Shown here piece by piece: positions 48,389 through 53,733 of a stretch of 53,733 bases of DNA; the first letter of the stretch is position 1; each line of letters begins with the position of its first letter. The position numbers and the translations under genes are program-made. The notes under the pieces are model-generated. The model saw only the letters and a list, made by a program, of their open reading frames with translations, did not search any database and was not told the origin of the DNA. Source of the DNA: an uncultured Lachnospiraceae bacterium (GTDB taxonomy: Bacteria; Bacillota; Clostridia; Lachnospirales; Lachnospiraceae); the NCBI GenBank assembly GCA_947384285.1, contig CANDGI010000021.1, forward strand, positions 1-53,733. The letters run 5' to 3'.

Positions 48389-49573
48389 ATGAGACCGCTT
48401 TGTTCATTGAAAGTGCTGGACCTTACGGATGGCAACCCGTATGCCGGCAGCATGTTTGCTGATTATGGCGCCCAGGTGGTTAAAATTGAGAATCCTTACG
48501 GCGGAGACAGCATCCGCAGGCGCGGTGCAGCGGACGGAGAAGAAGGAATTTACCAGGCCTTCTACAGCCGGGGAAAAAAGAGTATGACATTGGATATCCA
48601 AAAAAAGGCCGGGCAGGATGTGTTAAAACGCCTGGTTCCTCATTTTGATATGCTGGTTGTCAACAAATCCCAGGAACAGATGGAAGCGCTTGGATTGGGC
48701 TATGAGTCCTTAAAGGCCGAAAACCCAAAGCTGATTTATGGTGTGCTTACCCCTTATGGAGAATCCGGCCCATGGAAGGATATGCCCGATTATGATTTGC
48801 TGGTGAATTCCAGATCCGGCCTGCAGGAGAAAACAGGTTTCCCGGAGCGGCCTACCAAATTCGGCTTTCCGCTGGCCTATATTTACAGCAGCTGGCATTT
48901 AAGCGCAGGCATGCTGGCAGCTTACCTGAAGGCCCAGGAAACCGGAGAAGGCATGAAGGTGTCTGTCAGCGTATGGCATACCATGATGTCTTTGGATGAT
49001 ACCTTTGTGGAAGGGCTTCTGGGAATGAACACATTGCCCAAGCGGATTGGAAATGGATTTCCCACCACGAATCCTACCGATACCTTCCGGTGCAAGGACG
49101 GCTGGTTCTCTTTGAGCATTGGAAGCGACGCCCAGTGGATTAGCTTTGCCAAATGCGCTGGGAAGGATGTGTGGGCCGAGGATCCCCGTTATGCTCATGA
49201 CCCGGCGCGCTCCATGGAGAATTATTTCGGTGATTTAGACCAGCAGCTTCGGGATTATTTTGCCGCCATCACAATTGAGGAGGCGGATATGATATGCCGG
49301 GAAGCCATGGTGCCAGGAGGCCCCTGCAATACCTTCCAGGAGCTGGTGAAGGATGCCCAAGTGGCAGACCGGAATATGCTTATCCATATCAATGACCCAA
49401 AGATTGGGGATACCCTGCAGATTGGCAAGGCTGCCAAATTTACCGGGGACACCCAGGAAGATAATGTGATTGCCCCGGCGCCAGCTTTGGGAGCGGATAC
49501 AGAAGCCTGCCTGAAAGAACTTGGCATCTCCCAGGAAAAAATGGAGCATATGAAAGCGGAAGGAATTATCTAA
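48389..49573 (+). CDS. Class III CoA-transferase-like protein lacking the catalytic Asp
   Basis: CaiB/formyl-CoA transferase family by overall sequence: LKVLDLTDGNPYAGSMFADY then GAQVVKIENP, LGLGYESLKAENPKLIYGVL, AAYLKAQETGEGMKVSVSV and PGGPCNTFQELVKDAQV. In this family an Asp (about residue 169 in formyl-CoA transferase) forms the acyl anhydride. By counting back from the TG(K/E)G motif, the second transferase here has Asp173 in NCDTLTG, but this protein has Tyr164 in FPLAYIYSSWH, with no Asp nearby. It may be the non-catalytic partner of a heteromeric transferase, or use another chemistry. Length 394 aa from ATG 48389 (GGGAG 8 nt upstream). Confidence 0.82.
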   Translation: MRPLCSLKVLDLTDGNPYAGSMFADYGAQVVKIENPYGGDSIRRRGAADGEEGIYQAFYSRGKKSMTLDIQKKAGQDVLKRLVPHFDMLVVNKSQEQMEALGLGYESLKAENPKLIYGVLTPYGESGPWKDMPDYDLLVNSRSGLQEKTGFPERPTKFGFPLAYIYSSWHLSAGMLAAYLKAQETGEGMKVSVSVWHTMMSLDDTFVEGLLGMNTLPKRIGNGFPTTNPTDTFRCKDGWFSLSIGSDAQWISFAKCAGKDVWAEDPRYAHDPARSMENYFGDLDQQLRDYFAAITIEEADMICREAMVPGGPCNTFQELVKDAQVADRNMLIHINDPKIGDTLQIGKAAKFTGDTQEDNVIAPAPALGADTEACLKELGISQEKMEHMKAEGII

Positions 49574-49671
49574 GCGAAGTATTGCAGCCTTCAAATTCTG
49601 CATATGGAACCAGCATAACCTGGAGGATTTGCAATTACTGAATTATTTTAACCGGGAAAGGAGATAAGAAA

Positions 49672-50877
49672 ATGGCCAAATGGGAATCAAAGGGTGTGTT
49701 TAAAGGGATGAAGGTACTGGATTTCACCATCGCCCTGGCTGGTGTGTATACAGCCTGGCAGTTTGCAGACCTGGGCGCGGAAGTATGGAAGGTGGAGCGT
49801 TACAATGCCGGCGACCAGGCCAGGACATGGGATCCCTTCGTCAATGGGATGAGCACCTTATACTGTGCATACAACAAAAACAAACAGAGCATAGAGCTGG
49901 ATCTTTCCTCCCAGGAGGGGAAAGAAGTGATTTACCGGATGGTAAAGGAAGCAGACGTAGTTTTGGAAAATTTCAAGAGCGGTTCCATTGACCGCCTGGG
50001 CCTGGGGTATGAAAGGCTCAAAGAAATCAATCCAAAGATTGTATTTATGTCTTTGAGCGGGTTTGGCGCAAGCGGCCCTCTGATGAAATATCCATGCTAT
50101 GATGCGATTGCAGCAGCCAGAGGCGGATTTGCAGCCAGCAACGGGGAGCCGGAGGGCGCGCCTATGAAGGCTGGAAATGCAAATTGTGACACGCTGACGG
50201 GGATTTATGGGTTTAATGCGGTGTTGATGGCGTTGATCGAAGCGCGCAGAACAGGAAAAGGATGCAGGATTGATGTGGGCATGTCGGATGTGGTTATGAT
50301 TTCCTGCGCGGAAACGCTGATGGATTATGGAACGTACGGACAGGCGCAGTCAAGGTTCGGCAATCATGACAGGTTCGTTGCACCTTACGGCATTTTCGAA
50401 GCACGGGACGGCTGGGTATCCATTATCGCGGACAGCCAGGAGCGGTGGCAAAGCTTAAAAGAGGTTTTGGGGCTCCCGGACGATCCGCGGTTTGCAGATA
50501 ATGCAGGGCGGATTGCCAACAGGGATGCGCTGGCAGAGCAGATAGAGGCTGTAACCATTACCATGTTCCGGCAGGAGATAGAGAAAAAGCTTCTGGCGGC
50601 AGGGGTTCCAGCTTCTGAGGTGCTTCCCTTTATCGAAGCCTATACGTCAGACCATGCAAACCAGACGGATGCCGTTTCCTTTGCATGGCAGGATAAGATT
50701 GGAAACATCCGCTTTTACAATAATCCCATCCGTTTCAATGATGAAATCTGCCCGATACACAGAGGATCTCCGCTGCTTGGGCAGGATACCAGGAATATCC
50801 TTTCGGCAGTTGGATATTCCGAGTGCGAAATCCAGAAACTGATAGATGATGAAGTAGCAGGCGAGCATATGTTTTAG
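49672..50877 (+). CDS. Class III CoA-transferase (CaiB/BaiF family)
   Basis: Transfers CoA between carboxylic acids, the CaiB role in carnitine-type pathways. Family motifs are intact: MKVLDFTIALAGVYTAWQFA then DLGAEVWKVE, LDLSSQEGKEVIYRMVKEAD, LGLGYERLKEINPKIVFMSL, catalytic Asp173 in NANCDTLTGIYG, and GVPASEVLPF. Length 401 aa. AAAGGAG precedes the ATG. It follows the Asp-lacking paralogue after 98 nt, with no terminator seen, and may form a heteromer with it. Its 3' end is duplicated in the intergenic DNA that follows. Confidence 0.9.
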   Translation: MAKWESKGVFKGMKVLDFTIALAGVYTAWQFADLGAEVWKVERYNAGDQARTWDPFVNGMSTLYCAYNKNKQSIELDLSSQEGKEVIYRMVKEADVVLENFKSGSIDRLGLGYERLKEINPKIVFMSLSGFGASGPLMKYPCYDAIAAARGGFAASNGEPEGAPMKAGNANCDTLTGIYGFNAVLMALIEARRTGKGCRIDVGMSDVVMISCAETLMDYGTYGQAQSRFGNHDRFVAPYGIFEARDGWVSIIADSQERWQSLKEVLGLPDDPRFADNAGRIANRDALAEQIEAVTITMFRQEIEKKLLAAGVPASEVLPFIEAYTSDHANQTDAVSFAWQDKIGNIRFYNNPIRFNDEICPIHRGSPLLGQDTRNILSAVGYSECEIQKLIDDEVAGEHMF

Positions 50878-50948
50878 CCAGGCGGATATTCCAAGTGCGA
50901 AATCCAGAAGCGGATGGATGAAATGAAGCAGCAGGCATATGTTTTAGC
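50812..50948 (+). repeat. Duplicated 3' end of the CoA-transferase gene
   Basis: The last about 68 bp of the gene (50812-50879, GGATATTCC to GTTTTAGC) recur with changes at 50884-50948, offset 72 bp. The second copy stays in the same frame past the TAG and still reads GYSKCEIQKRMDEMKQQAYV, so a lost stop would have extended the protein by a near-copy of its own tail. Confidence 0.9.
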
Positions 50949-50968
50949 AGAACAGCAGGAGGACAGCC

Positions 50969-51589
50969 ATGCAGGTGCAGCAGTTTGTGTTAGGGATGTT
51001 TGAGACCAATTGTTATATTGTAACAGGCCAGGAGACGGGGAAATGCGTTCTGGTTGACCCGGCGGATGATGCCAAAACACTGATAAATTATATGGAAGAA
51101 AAGAAACTGGAGCCGGAGGCTGTGCTTTTAACCCATGGCCATTATGACCATTTCCTAGCGGTGCCAGGTTTGCAGGAACGGCGGCCAGACCTTCCTGTGT
51201 ACTGCCATCCTCTGGACTGCCCCAAGGAGCTTGAGGAGCATGATATGGGAATGGTATTTCCCACAGTGACAGCCTTTGCAAATGTCAGGGCACTTGAGGA
51301 AGGCCAGGAATTAAAGCTTGCAGGCATAAAGTTCCAGGTAATCCACACGCCGGGGCACACGCCGGGGTCTGTGACGTTCCTGGCGGAAAACTCCATGTTC
51401 ACAGGAGATACTTTATTCTGCGGCAGCATCGGGCGGACGGATTTTGCAGGTGGAAGCATGAAGCAAATGCGCTCGTCCCTAAGGCGGCTGGCCTTTATGC
51501 CGGGGGACTGGCTGGTTTACCCAGGGCATGAAGAACTTACAAAGCTGGAAATAGAACGGAAAACGAATCCCTATTTGGGAAATATATAA
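50969..51589 (+). CDS. Metallo-beta-lactamase-fold hydrolase (glyoxalase II-like)
   Basis: Di-metal hydrolase. The metal-binding motif THGHYDH is at about residues 55-61 (His56, His58, Asp60, His61), followed by HTPGHTPGS (third His set), GDTLFCGSIGRTDF (bridging Asp) and YPGHEELT (last His). Length 206 aa matches small thioester-hydrolase members. In this operon it may hydrolyse an acyl-CoA thioester or a glyoxalase-like adduct; the family is too broad to specify. GGAGG precedes the ATG. It lies 91 nt after the transferase gene and 17 nt before the hydratase gene. Confidence 0.88.
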   Translation: MQVQQFVLGMFETNCYIVTGQETGKCVLVDPADDAKTLINYMEEKKLEPEAVLLTHGHYDHFLAVPGLQERRPDLPVYCHPLDCPKELEEHDMGMVFPTVTAFANVRALEEGQELKLAGIKFQVIHTPGHTPGSVTFLAENSMFTGDTLFCGSIGRTDFAGGSMKQMRSSLRRLAFMPGDWLVYPGHEELTKLEIERKTNPYLGNI

Positions 51590-51606
51590 AAACCAGGAGG
51601 TAAATG

Positions 51607-52380
51607 ATGGAAAACAAAAAAGTGCTTACAGAGTTAAAAGACGGCGTGTTGATTGTGACGATTAACCGGAATGAGCGGAGAAATGCCATTGACCCGGAGA
51701 CGTCTGCCATGATGGAGGAAGTTCTCAACAATGCAGAAAAAGACCCGGAAGTGGGATGCATCATTATCACCGGGGCGGGGGAGAAGAGCTTCTGCGCCGG
51801 CGAGGATTTAAGCGCCTATGACGAAAACGGCGGATGCCAGACCATTATGGAGCATGGGTTCGCAGGGATTACCGAGCGTGTCAGCGCAAAGCCCATTATA
51901 TGTGCGGCAAATGGAACAGCGGTAGCGGGAGGATTGGAGATTGCAGTGTCCTGTGATTTGATTGTTGCCGCAGAACATGCCCGTTTCGGCCTTTCCGAGG
52001 TAAAGGTGGGACTGCTTGCAACCAGCGGCGGATTAATCCGTCTGCCCAAATTGATTCCACAGAAAATCGCAGCGGAAATGTGCTTGACTGGAAAACTGAT
52101 TTCTGCACAGCGGGCATACGAGGTGGGCCTGGTAAATTATGTGGTTCCGGCAGACCAGGTGATGGACAAAGCTATGGAGCTTGCACAGACTATTGCAAAA
52201 AATGCGCCTATTTCCCTTCGCCTTACAAAAGAAATTTTCCATATTGCACCGCAGGTATCCCAGGAGGATGCACAGCGTTTCTGCAACCGCTGCTGGGATT
52301 ATATTGAGAAAACAGAGGATGCAACGGAAGGCCCAAGGGCATTCTTAGAAAAACGCCAGCCCAATTGGCAGGGAAAATAG
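51607..52380 (+). CDS. caiD: Enoyl-CoA hydratase/isomerase, CaiD-like
   Basis: Crotonase-fold enzyme that adds or removes water across an enoyl-CoA double bond; CaiD does so on carnitinyl/crotonobetainyl-CoA. Features: NRNERRNAIDPETSAMM, oxyanion loop IITGAGEKSFCAGEDLSAY, ANGTAVAGGLEIAVSCDLIV (first Glu), FGLSEVKVGLLATSGGLIRL (second Glu) and the C-terminal TEGPRAFLEKRQPNWQGK, which echoes E. coli CaiD. Length 258 aa. ATG 51607 sits 6 nt after GGAGG; ATG 51604 would be 3 nt away. Activity on carnitine itself is plausible but unproven. Confidence 0.85.
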   Translation: MENKKVLTELKDGVLIVTINRNERRNAIDPETSAMMEEVLNNAEKDPEVGCIIITGAGEKSFCAGEDLSAYDENGGCQTIMEHGFAGITERVSAKPIICAANGTAVAGGLEIAVSCDLIVAAEHARFGLSEVKVGLLATSGGLIRLPKLIPQKIAAEMCLTGKLISAQRAYEVGLVNYVVPADQVMDKAMELAQTIAKNAPISLRLTKEIFHIAPQVSQEDAQRFCNRCWDYIEKTEDATEGPRAFLEKRQPNWQGK

Positions 52381-52381
52381 T

Positions 52382-52471
52382 AAAAAGCAAAAGCTGAACC
52401 AGTGCAGCAGGAGATGTACTGCCAGCAAAAAGCAAAAGCTGGGCTGGTGCAGCAGGAGATGTGCTGCCAGC
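52382..52471 (+). repeat. 45-bp hairpin-forming tandem repeat, two copies
   Basis: Units at 52382-52426 and 52427-52471 share AAAAAGCAAAAGCTG and GTGCAGCAGGAGATG. Each can fold through GCAGCA and TGCTGC around GGAGATG. They occupy the 139-nt gap before the acyl-CoA reductase gene and could modulate mRNA stability between the two genes. Confidence 0.85.
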
Positions 52472-52519
52472 AAAGGATGGCAGGCAAGGTTTATAAAAAT
52501 AATAAAGGAGGAATTATTC

Positions 52520-53656
52520 ATGGATTTTAGGATGACAGAGGAACAGGAATTGATGGTACAGGCAATTGAGGAGGCTTTGACACGGGAAAATCTGGAAAGC
52601 TATTTCCAGGATTGCGACAAGAACCATGAGCACCCAGAGAAATTTTGGGATATTTTGAAGGAATTAGGATGCTTTAGCATGTTCCTGCCAGAGGAAGCAG
52701 GCGGCGACGGGGAAGGCGCCATCACAATGTTTTTGGTGATGGAAGCTCTTGGAAGATGCGGCGCTCCCGTTTATCTGTTCTGGGATCATGTAAAAGCGGA
52801 CGCTCTTTTGGAAAATGGAACCAAGGAGCAGATTGATAAGTTTATGCCGCTGTTTTTTGAAGGCCATCCGGCATATGCCCAAGGATTTTCAGAGCCAACC
52901 GCAGGCACGGATCTTTCCAGCGGTACGATTTTAACTACATATACCAGGAAGAACGGAAAAGTGTATATCAATGGCCACAAGCATTTTATTTCCGGTGCCC
53001 AGGGAAGCGATTACTGCCTGACCTTGGCAAAGAACAGCGAGAACCCAGAGCAGCTTACCTTATGGTTTGTGCCTACCAATGTTCCAGAGTGCAAGAAAGA
53101 GCCCATGGAGACCATGGGGCTTCATATGGAAAATGTAAACGATATCTGGTTTGACAATGTGGAAATCGAAGAGACGGATATGTTCAGTACCGAAGGAAAC
53201 GGCCTTCTAGCTACCTCCAAGGGCTTTGACTATGAGCGTCTTATTGATGCGTTCAATGCATACGGCCAGGCTTTGTGCGCATTTGAGGATGCCTGCCGTT
53301 ATGCCAACCAGCGTATCGCATTTGGCAAGGAAATCGGAAAGCTCCAATTAATTCAGAACCATATTATGGAGATGGCTATGAGAATTTATTCTATGCGTGA
53401 TATGCTTTTGCATTTTGCATGGAATAAGGATAACGGCATGTTAAAGCGCGAAGAAGCTTCCATCGCAAAGCAGTACTGCTCAGAAGCAGCCAACGAAGTG
53501 GCTGACCATGCAATGCAGGTAATGGCAGGAATCGGATTCTGTGGAAGCCGTGTCAGCCGCATTTACCGTGATTTGAGAATCACACGTATTTCCGGCGGCA
53601 CTGGAGAAATCCAGACCGTAATCGCAAGCAAACAGATTTTAAGAAAGTATAAGTAG
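52520..53656 (+). CDS. caiA: CaiA-like acyl-CoA dehydrogenase/reductase
   Basis: Flavoprotein of the acyl-CoA dehydrogenase fold, expected to reduce an enoyl-CoA (crotonobetainyl-CoA in E. coli). MDFRMTEEQELMVQAIEEAL at the start and ENLESYFQDCDKN resemble CaiA. FSEPTAGTDLSSG, DYERLIDAFNAYGQALCAFE, RYANQRIAFGKEIGKLQLIQ and ITRISGGTGEIQTVIA follow the family. The Glu that acts as base in fatty-acid dehydrogenases (the YEGT motif) is Gly here (SGGTGEIQ), as I recall it is in CaiA, consistent with a reductive role. Length 378 aa. AGGAGG precedes the ATG. It needs an ETF; FixAB from the divergent operon is the natural partner. Confidence 0.88.
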   Translation: MDFRMTEEQELMVQAIEEALTRENLESYFQDCDKNHEHPEKFWDILKELGCFSMFLPEEAGGDGEGAITMFLVMEALGRCGAPVYLFWDHVKADALLENGTKEQIDKFMPLFFEGHPAYAQGFSEPTAGTDLSSGTILTTYTRKNGKVYINGHKHFISGAQGSDYCLTLAKNSENPEQLTLWFVPTNVPECKKEPMETMGLHMENVNDIWFDNVEIEETDMFSTEGNGLLATSKGFDYERLIDAFNAYGQALCAFEDACRYANQRIAFGKEIGKLQLIQNHIMEMAMRIYSMRDMLLHFAWNKDNGMLKREEASIAKQYCSEAANEVADHAMQVMAGIGFCGSRVSRIYRDLRITRISGGTGEIQTVIASKQILRKYK

Positions 53657-53692
53657 GAGAAAGACAGACGCGGAGCGTAAAGGAGACCAGCT

Positions 53693-53710
53693 ATGAAAAG
53701 TCAAGCCTAA
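53693..53710 (+). other. Five-codon ORF with a good ribosome site at window end
   Basis: AGGAG at 53681-53685 precedes ATG-AAA-AGT-CAA-GCC-TAA. It may be a leader peptide, the start of a gene broken by mutation, or a chance frame before the next gene outside the window. Confidence 0.2.
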
Positions 53711-53733
53711 ATTAGCAAAAAATTTCTTTTTCG

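Noticed and set aside
1-53733. tRNA or rRNA genes, prophage or integrase genes
   Set aside because: No cloverleaf-like segments, rRNA signatures, integrases or transposase genes were recognised on either strand; the AT-richer 26-36 kb region may be acquired but shows no attachment repeats by eye.

Overview
The window reads as chromosome of a low-to-mid GC, spore-forming anaerobic Firmicute of the Lachnospiraceae type (Clostridium cluster XIVa, gut-associated). Support: a GlgC/GlgD pair, SpoVT, canonical AGGAGG ribosome binding sites, tight operons with ATGA overlaps, lipobox lipoproteins and a Cai/Fix-like acyl-CoA reduction locus. Genus cannot be fixed by reading alone. Functions below are assigned by reading motifs and by recall of protein families, not by database search.

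Layout. (1) 0-5.7 kb: glycogen synthesis genes glgC-glgD, then a large SNF2-type helicase. (2) 5.7-16.1 kb: an OmpR-type two-component system on the minus strand. It is divergent from a lipoprotein solute-binding protein (beta-propeller-like N half), two sugar-type ABC permeases, a HlyD-like adaptor and a membrane protein. Between them lie a degraded DUF4143-type ATPase gene, a long perfect palindrome and a striking 7-bp repeat operator. (3) 16.1-23.9 kb: ArsC/Spx-like protein, acylphosphatase, two-domain PPK2 polyphosphate phosphotransferase, a second OmpR-type two-component system, a VTC-type polyphosphate polymerase, a DUF4956 membrane protein and a DUF4353-like lipoprotein, together a polyphosphate module. 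(4) 24-25.8 kb: spoVT and a membrane-anchored polysaccharide deacetylase.

(5) 25.9-42.8 kb holds the most novel material. It is a visibly AT-richer cluster of acyl carrier protein, ATP-grasp ligase, radical SAM/SPASM enzyme, KAS III-like enzyme, GT-B glycosyltransferase, APH-type kinase and MATE exporter. Two paralogous LytTR response regulators bracket it and one GHKL sensor kinase belongs to it. A membrane-anchored GH3 glycosidase follows, then a second GH3 and a GtrA-like protein. A 33-bp LytTR-style box is shared by the promoter of the carrier-protein operon and the promoter of the membrane GH3 (25 of 33 positions identical, same distance to the -10). I infer a peptide- or signal-controlled small-molecule pathway in which a product may be glycosylated and phosphorylated inside the cell, exported, and deglycosylated outside.

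(6) 42.9-53.7 kb: a divergent locus resembling the carnitine/crotonobetaine genes. The minus strand carries fixA, fixB, a CaiC-like CoA ligase, etfB and etfA. The plus strand carries two class III CoA-transferases (one lacking the catalytic Asp), a metallo-beta-lactamase-fold hydrolase, a CaiD-like hydratase and a CaiA-like acyl-CoA reductase. The likely role is activation of a carboxylic acid to its CoA thioester, dehydration and flavin-based reduction. The substrate is not shown by the sequence, and no transporter lies in the window.

A recurring oddity is short tandem duplication. In-frame 15- to 39-bp repeats occur in four secreted or membrane proteins, and 43- to 72-bp period duplications sit at several gene 3' ends.
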